This document shows positions 52,110 to 60,961 of a stretch of 64,000 nucleotides of DNA, piece by piece (the first letter of the stretch is position 1; every line of letters begins with the position of its first letter). The notes under the pieces were generated by a model, which had not been told where the DNA came from, did no database searches, and worked only from the letters and a program-made list of their open reading frames with translations. The DNA lies in contig JBLXDJ010000003.1 of NCBI GenBank assembly GCA_048264105.1, positions 496,001-560,000 of the forward strand. The letters are read 5' to 3'. Position numbers and translations under genes: made by a program. The stretch is from Oceanospirillum sp048264105 (GTDB taxonomy: Bacteria > Pseudomonadota > Gammaproteobacteria > Pseudomonadales > Halomonadaceae).

Positions 52110-52718
52110 GTGAACCCATCTGTTTCTCATATTACTCATCTTGATAATCTTGCCAGCATCATCGAACAGGGACGTTTATGGTCAGATGCTAAAAGAATCG
52201 AGCTGGGCCTGACGAATCACAACATTGGTTACAACCACATCAAGCAGCGTCGTTTGGTGCGTCCCGTTCGGGTTGCCGCCGGAGGCACGATAGGGCAATA
52301 CGTACCGTTTAACTTTTGCCCCCGATCCGTGATGCTCTACGTGATTCATAGAGGTCATAATGACTATAAGGATGGGCAGGATCAGATCCTGCATTTAGTC
52401 AGCAGCGTAGAGACGGTCCGCCTGAACAATCAGCACTGCTTTTTTACCGATATTCATGCTGACCTTGATTACGCGGAACAGATCGACGATTTTAGCCGTC
52501 TAAGTGAACTAGATTTTAAACGTATTATTGAAGAAAAATATTGGCAGGACTTTAAAGAAGAGAAGCAGGCCGAGTTTCTTGCATTCGAATCAGTAAACTG
52601 GGAAAGCATCAGCCGAATTGGCGTAAAATCAGAAGAGATTGCGAACAAAGTGCAGCAACTGATAGCAAGCTGTACTCATAAACCCACTATTGATGTAAAA
52701 CCGAGCTGGTATTACTAG
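52110..52718 (+). CDS. darT: DarT-type DNA ADP-ribosyltransferase toxin
   Basis: Toxin of the DarTG toxin-antitoxin system: adds ADP-ribose from NAD to bases in single-stranded DNA and blocks replication, including that of phage. From GTG 52110 the 202-residue product starts VNPSVSHITHLDNLASIIEQ, the family NAD-binding opening. Also present are Arg51 in a basic RRLVRPVR stretch, CPRSVMLYVI, and the catalytic EKQAEFL with Glu155. The start is uncertain: GTG 52101 and GTG 52020 are in frame, but the latter adds 30 unlike residues overlapping yicC. Shine-Dalgarno is weak, as expected if the toxin is under-translated relative to darG. A/T content is higher than in yicC. Confidence 0.88.
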   Translation: MNPSVSHITHLDNLASIIEQGRLWSDAKRIELGLTNHNIGYNHIKQRRLVRPVRVAAGGTIGQYVPFNFCPRSVMLYVIHRGHNDYKDGQDQILHLVSSVETVRLNNQHCFFTDIHADLDYAEQIDDFSRLSELDFKRIIEEKYWQDFKEEKQAEFLAFESVNWESISRIGVKSEEIANKVQQLIASCTHKPTIDVKPSWYY

Positions 52719-52728
52719 GAGGCAAAAA

Positions 52729-53775
52729 ATGATCAACTATGTCACCGGTAATATTCTGCATGACCAGTCAGATGCCGTCGTCAATACCGTTAATACAGTT
52801 GGTGTAATGGGAAAAGGGCTAGCTCTGCAATTCAAAAAAGCCTTTCCTGACAATTTCATCGCTTATAAAAAAGCCTGTGATAACAATGAGCTAAACACTG
52901 GCAAAGTATTTTCTGTATCCCTTAACAGCATTAACCCTCCTTATTACATTATCAACTTCCCGACCAAGTCCCACTGGAAAGCTAGTTCCAAACTGGAATA
53001 CATCGAACAAGGGCTAGAGGATTTGCTGATTGAAACAGATCGGCTTGACCTGAAATCTGTCGCTATACCAGCTCTAGGAAGTGGGCTGGGCGGTCTTCCA
53101 TGGCACGAAGTTCGTGACCTAATTGAGGAAAAGCTGGCCAGTAAGCCTGATATCGAATGGCGGGTTTACCCCCCACAGTCCGCACCCGATGCCAAAACAA
53201 TGATGGACAGAACCTCGCGCCCAAAAATGACACCCGGCCGAGCTGCTGTTTTAGGCGTAATAGAGCGTTATAAATCCACTGGCTTTGATTATCGACTTTC
53301 ACTGCTTGAAATACAGAAACTGGTTTATTTTTTAGTGGAATCAGGTGAACAACTTAATACCGTAGTGTTCAAAAAGCACTTTTATGGCCCCTATGCGGAT
53401 GTTTTACGCCACGTATTAAACCGGATGGAAGGCCACTTTATTTCAGGATTTGGCGATGGTAAAAACAAACCTGAAACCCCCATAGAACTGAAACATGACG
53501 CTGCTTTGGAAGCTTTAAAGTATTTGGAGCAACACCCTGAAACTAAACATCGATTTGAACGCGTATCCAGACTTATCGAAGGGTTTGAGTCACAAAATGG
53601 TATGGAATTGCTGTCCACTGTTCATTGGGTAGTTACCAAAGAATCTGAACAACCTCTCAATGCCGAAGAAGTAGTTCGCAAGGTTCACTCATGGAGCCCA
53701 CGTAAAGCACAAATGAAGCCAGCTCATATTTTGGCGGCATGGGAAAGACTTAAGAAACAGCAGTGGATTAGCTAA
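52729..53775 (+). CDS. darG: DarG-type antitoxin, macrodomain DNA ADP-ribosylglycohydrolase
   Basis: Removes ADP-ribose from DNA and also binds the toxin. The 348-residue product has an N-terminal macrodomain (about 1-155) with NTVNTVGVMGKGLA (Asn22), Lys80 in NFPTKSHWK at the position of the catalytic lysine reported for DarG, and the PALGSGLGGLPW loop. The C-terminal half (about 170-348) is the DarG toxin-binding type, with a winged-helix-like KLVYFLVESGE segment and WERLKKQQW end. AGGAGG stands seven bases before ATG 52729, a much stronger ribosome-binding site than darT has. The gap from darT is 10 nt. One sampled stretch, 53281-53340, is 33% GC. Confidence 0.9.
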   Translation: MINYVTGNILHDQSDAVVNTVNTVGVMGKGLALQFKKAFPDNFIAYKKACDNNELNTGKVFSVSLNSINPPYYIINFPTKSHWKASSKLEYIEQGLEDLLIETDRLDLKSVAIPALGSGLGGLPWHEVRDLIEEKLASKPDIEWRVYPPQSAPDAKTMMDRTSRPKMTPGRAAVLGVIERYKSTGFDYRLSLLEIQKLVYFLVESGEQLNTVVFKKHFYGPYADVLRHVLNRMEGHFISGFGDGKNKPETPIELKHDAALEALKYLEQHPETKHRFERVSRLIEGFESQNGMELLSTVHWVVTKESEQPLNAEEVVRKVHSWSPRKAQMKPAHILAAWERLKKQQWIS

Positions 53776-53801
53776 ACCTCACCTTTAACCAAGGATGTAC
53801 C

Positions 53802-54554
53802 ATGGCTCGCCGGAATTGGACGAAAGACGAACTCTATATTGCCCTTCGCATATACTGTGAACTGCCGTTTGGGCAGTTCCATCAGCATCAGCCTCGTATT
53901 ATCGAAGTTGCTCAAAAACTTGATCGCACGCCATCGGCATTGGCGATGAAACTGTGCAATATCGCTAGTCTTGATCCAGATATCCAAGATTCTGGGCGAA
54001 GCGGTTTGAAAAGCGCATCTGCGCTAGATCGTGAAGTCTGGCGGGAGGTTAGCAGTGACTGGGAGGCTTTTCTGGATCAAAGCGAGCAGCTATTAGAACA
54101 GCAGCACATAGCACCGCCAGAACCTGAGCTGGACGAAAAAGATACCGGCGTATATACAATTACCACGAAGGGAAGAAGAAACCAGAGCTTCTTTAGGAAG
54201 TCTGTGCTGAGTGCATACGATCACAAATGCTGCATCACCGGCATTGATAACCCCACCTTCTTGGTCGCTAGCCATATCATTCCTTGGCGGAATAAAGACC
54301 ACCAGAATCGAAGGCTCGATCCCAAAAACGGACTTTCTTTATCAAGCATTCATGACCGCGCCTTTGATCAGGGGCTTTTGACGCTAAACGAGCACCTTGA
54401 AGTCGTTCTGTCGCCGAAGCTACTCAAACTCGATACTCAATTTGCCCGTGATAGCTTCGATGCTTTTGCAGGTCAGCAAATTCTGATGCCAAATAAGCTA
54501 GCTCCATGCGCTGAGGCACTGGCATTTCACAGGGCTGAAATCTTTCAGCCCTGA
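53802..54554 (+). CDS. HNH endonuclease
   Basis: Predicted DNA endonuclease of the HNH restriction-like class (COG3440-type). The 250-residue product has an N-terminal Myb/SANT-like helical domain (about 1-60: RRNWTKDELYIALRIYCEL, then TPSALAMKLCNIA). A linker follows, then a C-terminal HNH domain: CCITG (Cys143, Cys144), ASHIIPW (His158), Asn176 in LDPKNGLSLS and His184 in IHDRAFD. It starts 26 nt past darG with AAGGA seven bases before the ATG, in the same orientation, so co-transcription is likely. Its stop lies in a hairpin. Link to DarTG is inferred from position only. Confidence 0.87.
   Translation: MARRNWTKDELYIALRIYCELPFGQFHQHQPRIIEVAQKLDRTPSALAMKLCNIASLDPDIQDSGRSGLKSASALDREVWREVSSDWEAFLDQSEQLLEQQHIAPPEPELDEKDTGVYTITTKGRRNQSFFRKSVLSAYDHKCCITGIDNPTFLVASHIIPWRNKDHQNRRLDPKNGLSLSSIHDRAFDQGLLTLNEHLEVVLSPKLLKLDTQFARDSFDAFAGQQILMPNKLAPCAEALAFHRAEIFQP
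54531..54552 (+). terminator. Hairpin at the end of the HNH gene
   Basis: AGGGCTGA, loop AATCTT, TCAGCCCT, an 8-bp perfect stem that includes the last HNH codons and part of the stop. No T-run follows; termination is possible but weak. Confidence 0.4.
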
Positions 54555-54570
54555 TCCTGCTTCAACGCCC

Positions 54571-55440
54571 TCACACAATCGGCAGATAAATATCCGTTAT
54601 CAGCTCGTGCTCATCCACTTCCGGGAAGAAGTTGTGGTAGTGGAAATAGCAGGGGCTGTCGCGGAGTTCTTCGCCGCTTTCCGGTAGCCATTGCCCGTAC
54701 AGGTAATAGACCTTGGCATCCAGTCCTTCGTGGGGGCCGTGATGGCGCACTACCGCGCAACGGCCTGCGGCCATGGTTTTGTTGATAATGCCAAAGGCAT
54801 TTTCCGGAACCGGTTGCGGGACTTCGCCGGCGATATCAAAGCGGAAATCCTCCGGTGCGGTATTTTTCGGATCGCACAGAATAATGCCGAAGGTTTTACA
54901 GCTGGCGATGGGGGAGTAGCCGGTTTCGATGCGCCACTGACGGAACTGTCCGGCGGAGGCCATGACAGTTTCCATGGGGCCTTTGTGTTCCAGTACGGCG
55001 ATCTGCATCTCGGGTTGGGTCACGATATTGACGTTCACAGGTGTCTCCTGTTGATGATCGGGTGTCGGATTTTGGTATTGGCGGTTCCAGAGCATCCAGT
55101 CGGCCTGATGGCGAAATTCGCTGGGAGACTGAGCAAAACCCCGTCTGAAGGCACGGGTAAAGGACTCCGGGCGTTCAAAGCGGGCATCAAAGGCGATATC
55201 GGTAATGGGGCGATCCGGCTGAAAGGCCAGCTGGTAAGCCGCCCGTTTCAGTCGCAGTTGCTGCACAAAGCGGGTGACGCTCATGCCCATAAACTGGCTG
55301 AACTGCCGGTGAAAGTGATAGCGGGAAAAGTGCGCGACCTGACTCAGCTCATCCAGAGTCAGATCACGATCCAGATGCTGGTAGATGTAGTCACATACCG
55401 CCAACATACGTTGCTGATAGCGCTGCTTTGCCTGATTCAC
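54571..55440 (-). CDS. AraC-family regulator with GyrI-like effector domain
   Basis: Transcription factor of the Rob/GyrI type. The 289-residue product has two N-terminal AraC helix-turn-helix motifs (about 8-110: LDELSQVAHFSRYHFHRQF and ITDIAFDARFERPESFTRAFRR) and a C-terminal GyrI-like small-molecule domain (about 135-289, from VNIVTQPEMQIAVLEHKGP). Such proteins often sense lipophilic compounds or cationic drugs and control efflux genes; no such gene is adjacent. It runs toward the HNH gene, with only 16 nt between stops. Confidence 0.9.
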   Translation of the reverse strand: MNQAKQRYQQRMLAVCDYIYQHLDRDLTLDELSQVAHFSRYHFHRQFSQFMGMSVTRFVQQLRLKRAAYQLAFQPDRPITDIAFDARFERPESFTRAFRRGFAQSPSEFRHQADWMLWNRQYQNPTPDHQQETPVNVNIVTQPEMQIAVLEHKGPMETVMASAGQFRQWRIETGYSPIASCKTFGIILCDPKNTAPEDFRFDIAGEVPQPVPENAFGIINKTMAAGRCAVVRHHGPHEGLDAKVYYLYGQWLPESGEELRDSPCYFHYHNFFPEVDEHELITDIYLPIV

Positions 55441-55759
55441 TCCGGCCCCTGATTATCTTGTTTAATGTTGTTTGCTGCGGGCCAAAAGCCTGCGTTCTGC
55501 TGAAGGAACCACCTTCTGACACCAGTATGCGATGACGCTGCAGGAACAACCTGACCCATCTTGCGCTTTGTGCTGCCCAACCTGTGCCATCCAAAATGCG
55601 CAAAGCCGAAATTGGCTGCTTTTATTCTGCCGAAACCAGTAAAAACCCTCAGTACAACATCGGCAGGATCTGGCATACTTGCACCTAAGATACTCCTTAA
55701 TTAGCTGCATCGTCTGCCCCTTCTGGCAGGCTTCATGATTTACAGAACGGATCTCTGTT
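55441..55759. other. AraC / diguanylate cyclase intergenic region
   Basis: About 320 nt between divergent genes. Three overlapping minus-strand open frames (near 55391-55710) have no family resemblance, unusual Cys/Trp-rich composition and no ribosome-binding site, so I treat them as chance. TTGCAC at 55679-55684 could be a -35 for the cyclase gene, but its -10 is unclear. Confidence 0.5.
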
Positions 55760-57490
55760 ATGCCGGTAGCCTTAAAAGTCCTTCTGATCCTTATCCTGCT
55801 GCTGGCAAGACCTGCCCTTGCCTCAGACCATATTGTCCTGATCGATACGGATCAGGTTAATCTGAACCATTTTCAGATGGGTTACTTTGTTGATACCACC
55901 GGCTCCCTCCCGTTTGAAGCGGTGCGCCAGCAGACCTTCATAGACTCGATCAATAAGCTCTCCCTCGGTACCGGCGCAAAAACTACCTGGTCTGAGATTC
56001 AGATTAAGAACCTCACCGATCAGCCCCGCCGTCTTTTTCTGCATCACCCTTATGCCTATCACAACCGACAGGTGGTGTTTTATGAGCAGCAGGGCGAGGG
56101 CTTTAAACGTCAGTTACTGGATCTGGATAAGGCGGATAAAAGCCCGCTGATGTATCGGGGCAGTGCGATTTTTGAATTTCAGCTGGAGGCGGGGCAGAGC
56201 AAGCAGCTGTATGTGAAAAGTGTCTCATTCTCCCACCAGTGGTTTTCTCTGCTGATTCTGGATGAAGATCATTCCCGTCGGGCACTGCTGGGTATTGGCG
56301 CTCATAATGATATTGCGCTGATGGTGGGTGTTCTGCTGGCTCTGGTGATCTATAACTTCCTGCTGTTTTTCTCATCCAATAAGAAAGAGAACATCTATTA
56401 CTCTTTCTATCTGGTTTCCGGCGCGATCTGGGTTGCGCTCTCCTATGGCTTATTTGCCAGCCTGTTTGATCTGTACGGCGAACAAACCCTGCGCATGCAT
56501 CTGACGCTGATCTCGATGCCGATCTTCCTGATCCTCTTTATGATGGATATTTTCCAGACCGGAAAACGCTACCGTACCGAGCATCGTTTTTTGCAGCTTA
56601 TCCTACTGCTTCTGGTGGTCGATTTTGCCTACGGCATCTTTGATATTGTCGGCGCATTACGCCACGCCAGCTCTCTGGCGGCTCTAATGATGCTGGTGAC
56701 CATCACCGTCAGCATCTCCCTGATGCGTAAGGGCGACCCGCTGGCGAAATACTTCCTGATCGGCCACAGCCTGTTTGTACTGTTCAGCGGGGTCGCCGTG
56801 CTCTTCTACAAGGGCATCATCAGCTTTAACTATGTCAGCAGTCACGGTGTTGGCATCGGGATTATGCTGGAGGCGCTGATGCTGGCCTTTATCATCTCCT
56901 ACCGCATTAAGATGCTGGAAGATATCAAGGCGTCTCAGGATGAGCTCAGGCTGATGGCGGTTACTGACCCGCTAACCCAGCTCTACAACCGCCGCTACTT
57001 TTATACCGAAGCCAACTACCTGCTGGAGCGCGCCCGTAACGAGCAGACACCGCTTTCATTACTGATTCTGGATATCGATAAGTTTAAGCAGATCAATGAC
57101 AGCCACGGTCATCCGGTAGGGGATCAGGTTATTGTGCTGCTGGCGGATCTGTTGCGGAAAAACAGCCGGGAAGAGGATCTTATCGCCCGTTTTGGCGGCG
57201 AGGAGTTTGTGATTCTGCTGCCCAAGGCGGGGCAGGATGTGGCCGAGAGACTGGCAGAGACTCTGCGCAGCACCGTTCAGAACAGTCCCGTCAGCCTAAG
57301 AGACGCCGAGCCGCTGAACTTCACCATCAGTATTGGCGGCGTTGCACTGGATACCCAGCGGGAAACCATCGAAACCGCACTCAATCTGGCGGATATCGCC
57401 CTGTATGAAGCGAAAAACTCCGGCCGGAACTGTGTCCGTTTCTCGGATTGTCAGCCGGAAGCGTTTGAGCAGGAGATGATCAGGCCCTGA
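55760..57490 (+). CDS. 7TMR-DISM membrane diguanylate cyclase
   Basis: Inner-membrane c-di-GMP synthase with an outside sensor. The 576-residue product has a signal peptide (to about residue 21), a periplasmic 7TMR-DISMED2 domain (about 25-165) that may bind carbohydrate or similar ligands, and seven membrane helices (about 180-385). A coil leads into a GGDEF domain (about 400-565). The active site reads GGEEF at 479-483, and an RxxD inhibitory site (REED) stands five residues before it, so product inhibition is expected. Start ATG 55760. It is part of the insertion between yicC and gmk. Confidence 0.92.
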   Translation: MPVALKVLLILILLLARPALASDHIVLIDTDQVNLNHFQMGYFVDTTGSLPFEAVRQQTFIDSINKLSLGTGAKTTWSEIQIKNLTDQPRRLFLHHPYAYHNRQVVFYEQQGEGFKRQLLDLDKADKSPLMYRGSAIFEFQLEAGQSKQLYVKSVSFSHQWFSLLILDEDHSRRALLGIGAHNDIALMVGVLLALVIYNFLLFFSSNKKENIYYSFYLVSGAIWVALSYGLFASLFDLYGEQTLRMHLTLISMPIFLILFMMDIFQTGKRYRTEHRFLQLILLLLVVDFAYGIFDIVGALRHASSLAALMMLVTITVSISLMRKGDPLAKYFLIGHSLFVLFSGVAVLFYKGIISFNYVSSHGVGIGIMLEALMLAFIISYRIKMLEDIKASQDELRLMAVTDPLTQLYNRRYFYTEANYLLERARNEQTPLSLLILDIDKFKQINDSHGHPVGDQVIVLLADLLRKNSREEDLIARFGGEEFVILLPKAGQDVAERLAETLRSTVQNSPVSLRDAEPLNFTISIGGVALDTQRETIETALNLADIALYEAKNSGRNCVRFSDCQPEAFEQEMIRP

Positions 57491-57589
57491 GTCGGCCTCA
57501 CCCTTCTAGCGGAGCCGCTCCTAACAGTCGCATCTGCGCTGCAATACCGATAAAATCCCTCTTCAGAATACAGGCTTTAGGAATCCGAC

Positions 57590-58243
57590 ATGTCTCAGAA
57601 CTCTGCGCTTCAGAATACGGCGGAAAACAGCTCCAAAGGTACGCTTTATATCGTTTCAGCACCCTCAGGTGCCGGTAAATCCAGTCTGGTGACGGCACTG
57701 CTGGAACAGACCCGCGACATTAAAGTGTCCGTATCTCATACCACCCGGGCACCCCGCCCCGGTGAAGAAGATGGCGTGAACTACAATTTTGTTTCTGTCG
57801 ATCAGTTTAAAGCGCTGCTGGCTGAAGAGGCGTTTCTGGAACACGCCGAGGTTTTCGGTAACTTCTACGGCACCTCCCGCATCTGGCTGGAAGAGCAGCT
57901 GAATGCCGGAACCGACATCATTCTGGAGATCGACTGGCAGGGCGCTCAGCAGGTTCGCAAGCTGATGCCGGAGGCTGTGGGTATCTTTATTCTGCCGCCA
58001 TCGAAAGAAGCACTGCAGGAGCGACTGGACAACCGCGGGCAGGATTCCGCCGAAATTATCGCCGGACGTATGGCTCAGGCGGTCAGCGAAATGTCTCATT
58101 TTGATGAGTATGACTATGTCATCATTAATGACCGTTTTGAAGTCGCCTTAAATGAGCTGCGATCTGTTATTATTGCCCAGCGCCAGCTTCTGAAAAGTCA
58201 GCAGCTGCGTCAGGGTCAGCTGATCAGTGATTTATTGGCTTAA
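57590..58243 (+). CDS. gmk: Guanylate kinase
   Basis: Phosphorylates GMP to GDP with ATP. The 217-residue product has the P-loop APSGAGKSS (24-32), the SVSHTTRAPRPGEEDGVNY GMP-binding segment, ILEIDWQGAQQV and an arginine-rich lid. A Ser/Asn-rich N-terminal extension of about 16 residues precedes the core. AGGA lies before the ATG. It resumes the conserved gmk-rpoZ-spoT order. Confidence 0.96.
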   Translation: MSQNSALQNTAENSSKGTLYIVSAPSGAGKSSLVTALLEQTRDIKVSVSHTTRAPRPGEEDGVNYNFVSVDQFKALLAEEAFLEHAEVFGNFYGTSRIWLEEQLNAGTDIILEIDWQGAQQVRKLMPEAVGIFILPPSKEALQERLDNRGQDSAEIIAGRMAQAVSEMSHFDEYDYVIINDRFEVALNELRSVIIAQRQLLKSQQLRQGQLISDLLA

Positions 58244-58354
58244 ACCTCACGATTGCTGGGATTAAGTTGTTGCTGATCTCTTGTCAGAGAAAGCCGTAAT
58301 TCAGTAAACTGGGCGATTCTCTGCTGGTTGTAATTATTTATTTGGGGATACCAA

Positions 58355-58597
58355 ATGGCTCGCGTTACTGTTGAAGATTGTTTAGAAAATGTAGAAAACC
58401 GCTTTGAACTGGTTATGGTTGCCAGTAAGCGTGCTCACCAACTGAGCACTGGCGGTAAAGATCCTATGCTGGCATGGGAAAACGACAAGCCAACCGTAAT
58501 GGCTCTGCGCGAAATTGCAGAAGGTCACGTAACCAGCAAACTGCTGCGTGATGCGAATGCGATCGGTCGTGAATTCCAGGGTGACGACGAGGAGTAA
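58355..58597 (+). CDS. rpoZ: RNA polymerase omega subunit
   Basis: Small subunit that assists beta' folding and, with DksA, ppGpp response. The 80-residue product starts MARVTVEDCLENVENRFELV and holds the AHQLSTGGKDP core; the C-terminus ends in an acidic EFQGDDEE tail. It lies 111 nt downstream of gmk and 75 nt upstream of spoT. Confidence 0.97.
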   Translation: MARVTVEDCLENVENRFELVMVASKRAHQLSTGGKDPMLAWENDKPTVMALREIAEGHVTSKLLRDANAIGREFQGDDEE

Positions 58598-58672
58598 GTC
58601 GCCTATGTTGGCACAGATAAAGACCCCCTATCCCGGCAGCTTTATTAGCAAATCAGTTTAAGGAGCTGCACT

Positions 58673-60811
58673 GTGTCAACGATTGAAGACTTAGTGGATC
58701 GCCTGCGTGGCTACCTGAAACCTGAAGAGATTCAGCAGGTACGCCGGGCTTATTACTTTGCCGAGCAGGCCCACGATGGCCAGCGCCGCCGCAGCGGTGA
58801 GCACTATGTGACTCACCCGCTGGCGGTTGCCACCATTCTTGCCAATATGCACATGGATCATCAGAGTCTGATGGCCGCCATGCTGCATGATGTCATTGAA
58901 GATACCCCGGTCACAAAACAGGCCATCGCCGGCCAGTTTGGTGAAACCGTAGCGGATCTTGTCGATGGCGTTTCCAAGCTGACCCAGATTCATTTCGAGG
59001 ACAAAGCCCTCGCACAGGCGGAAAACTTCCAGAAAATGGCATTGGCCATGGCGAAGGATATCCGCGTGATTCTGGTGAAACTGGCGGACCGGCTGCACAA
59101 CATGCGGACTCTGGGCGCTTTACGCCCGGACAAGAAGCGCCGTATCGCCCGCGAAACCCTCGATATTTATTCTCCGATTGCTGCCCGTCTGGGTATCAAT
59201 ACCATACGCACCGAGCTGGAAGAGCTGGGTTTTGCCGGTATGCATCCGATGCGGCACGAGCGCCTGAAGCGCGCCGTACAAAGCGTACGTGGCAACCGCA
59301 AACAGGTGATCCGTGAGATTCAGAATGCCCTGCAGACCTGCATTGATGATGAAGAGTTAAGCGGCAAGGTTTTTGGCCGCGAGAAACATCTGCTCAGTCT
59401 GTACCGTAAGATGCGCGCCCGCCGTAAGTCCTTCTCTGAAGTGATGGATGTGTACGGCTTCCGTATCGTGACTGACAAGGTCGATACCTGTTACCGCATC
59501 TTAGGCGCTATTCACAACCTTTATAAGCCGGTTCCAGGTCGTTTCAAAGATTATATCGCTATCCCCAAAGCGAACGGCTACCAGTCTCTGCATACCTCTC
59601 TGATCGGTATGAACGGTATCCCGATTGAAGTTCAGATCCGTACCCGTGAGATGGAGTCGATGGCCAACAACGGTATCGCTGCTCATTGGCTGTACAAATC
59701 AGAACAGGAAGATAACGCCAAAGGCATGACAGGAGCCAGTCATGCCCGTGCCCGTCAATGGGTGAAAGGCCTGCTGGAGATGCAGCAACGTGCCGGTAAC
59801 TCACTGGAGTTTATCGAGCATGTGAAGATGGATCTCTTCCCGGATGAGGTTTATGTCTTTACGCCGAAAGGCGACATTATGGAGCTGCCATCCGGTGCCA
59901 CCGCCGTGGACTTTGCCTACGCAGTGCACACCGATGTGGGTAACTCCTGCGTGGCAGCCCGTATTAACCGTCGCCTGTCACCGCTGAGTGCCCATCTGGA
60001 AAGCGGTCAGTCGGTGGAGATTATTACCGCGCCAAGCGCACGGCCAAATCTGGCCTGGCTGAGCTTTGTAGCCACCGCTAAAGCGCGAAGCGCGATTCGC
60101 CACTATCTGAAGAATCAGCAACGTGCGGAATCGGTTTCTCTGGGCAAACGCCTGCTGAACAAGGCGCTGGATGCCTTCGACAAGCAGTACGATGATATTC
60201 CCAAGGCTCAGGTCGATGCCCTGCTGAAAGAGTTCCAGTACGAAACCGAGCTGGATCTGCTGGATGCGATCGGTCTGGGTAACCGTATGGCCTTTGGCGT
60301 TGCCCGCGCCTTAATTGGTCAGGAAGGTAACTCTGCCGAGCAGGATCCGTCACCGGCACCTACCAACAACAAGCTGGCGATCAGTGGCACCGAAGGCATG
60401 GTGACCTCCTATGCCCGCTGCTGTCATCCGATTCCGGGCGATCCGGTTGTCGGTCATATCAGCAGTGGTCGCGGCATTGTGATTCACATGGATACCTGCC
60501 GTAATATCGCCGACATTCGGGACGACACCAACCGTTGCGTACCGATGGATTGGTCTGATGGTGTCTCCGGTGACTTCACCGTGGTGATCCGTGTTGAAGC
60601 GGAACATCAGAAGGGCTTTATCGCCTCTCTGGCTGCACTGATCACCGAGGCAGACGCCAATATCGAGAAGATCACCACGGAAGAGCGGGATGCCCGTCTG
60701 ACCATGGTGAATATCGAGATGGGCATCACCAACCGGGTTCATCTGGCCAAAGTGATGCGCCGGGTCCGCACCCTGACCAACGTTAGCCGCATCACCCGCT
60801 CGCGTCGCTAA
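58673..60811 (+). CDS. spoT: Bifunctional (p)ppGpp synthase/hydrolase SpoT
   Basis: Sets the level of the alarmone (p)ppGpp. The 712-residue product has the N-terminal HD hydrolase domain with His48, His72 and Asp73 (HDVIED), the synthetase domain (KDYIAIPKANGYQSLHTS), TGS (about 385-450, VYVFTPKGDIMELPSGATAVDFAYAVH), a helical/zinc-finger-like part (CCHPIPGD) and a C-terminal ACT domain. The hydrolase site is intact. The start is GTG 58673, preceded by GGAG. It is followed by its own terminator. Confidence 0.96.
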   Translation: MSTIEDLVDRLRGYLKPEEIQQVRRAYYFAEQAHDGQRRRSGEHYVTHPLAVATILANMHMDHQSLMAAMLHDVIEDTPVTKQAIAGQFGETVADLVDGVSKLTQIHFEDKALAQAENFQKMALAMAKDIRVILVKLADRLHNMRTLGALRPDKKRRIARETLDIYSPIAARLGINTIRTELEELGFAGMHPMRHERLKRAVQSVRGNRKQVIREIQNALQTCIDDEELSGKVFGREKHLLSLYRKMRARRKSFSEVMDVYGFRIVTDKVDTCYRILGAIHNLYKPVPGRFKDYIAIPKANGYQSLHTSLIGMNGIPIEVQIRTREMESMANNGIAAHWLYKSEQEDNAKGMTGASHARARQWVKGLLEMQQRAGNSLEFIEHVKMDLFPDEVYVFTPKGDIMELPSGATAVDFAYAVHTDVGNSCVAARINRRLSPLSAHLESGQSVEIITAPSARPNLAWLSFVATAKARSAIRHYLKNQQRAESVSLGKRLLNKALDAFDKQYDDIPKAQVDALLKEFQYETELDLLDAIGLGNRMAFGVARALIGQEGNSAEQDPSPAPTNNKLAISGTEGMVTSYARCCHPIPGDPVVGHISSGRGIVIHMDTCRNIADIRDDTNRCVPMDWSDGVSGDFTVVIRVEAEHQKGFIASLAALITEADANIEKITTEERDARLTMVNIEMGITNRVHLAKVMRRVRTLTNVSRITRSRR

Positions 60812-60838
60812 CGAACCTTTTACAGTTCATCTTTTCAA

Positions 60839-60867
60839 AAACAGCAGATCCTTGTGATCTGCTGTTT
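60839..60867 (+). terminator. Rho-independent terminator of spoT
   Basis: AAACAGCAGATC, loop CTTGT, GATCTGCTGTTT, then a short CGGTTTTC tail. It lies 27 nt past the spoT stop. The T-run is interrupted. Confidence 0.75.
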
Positions 60868-60961
60868 CGGTTTTCTGATCCGGTTTTATTAACCAGAACA
60901 GGCAGAGCATAAAATAAAGACAACACAAGAACGCAGCACATAAGAAAACGGAGATTATGCA

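Noticed and set aside
52049..54552. CAGCCCT at both ends of the DarTG-HNH stretch (52049 and 54546) as attachment repeats
   Set aside because: Only seven bases, each part of a local hairpin, and no integrase or tRNA nearby; chance is the simpler explanation.
55391..55710. Three overlapping minus-strand frames between AraC and the cyclase gene, as remnants of a mobile element
   Set aside because: No transposase or integrase motif, odd composition and no ribosome-binding sites; left as featureless intergenic DNA.
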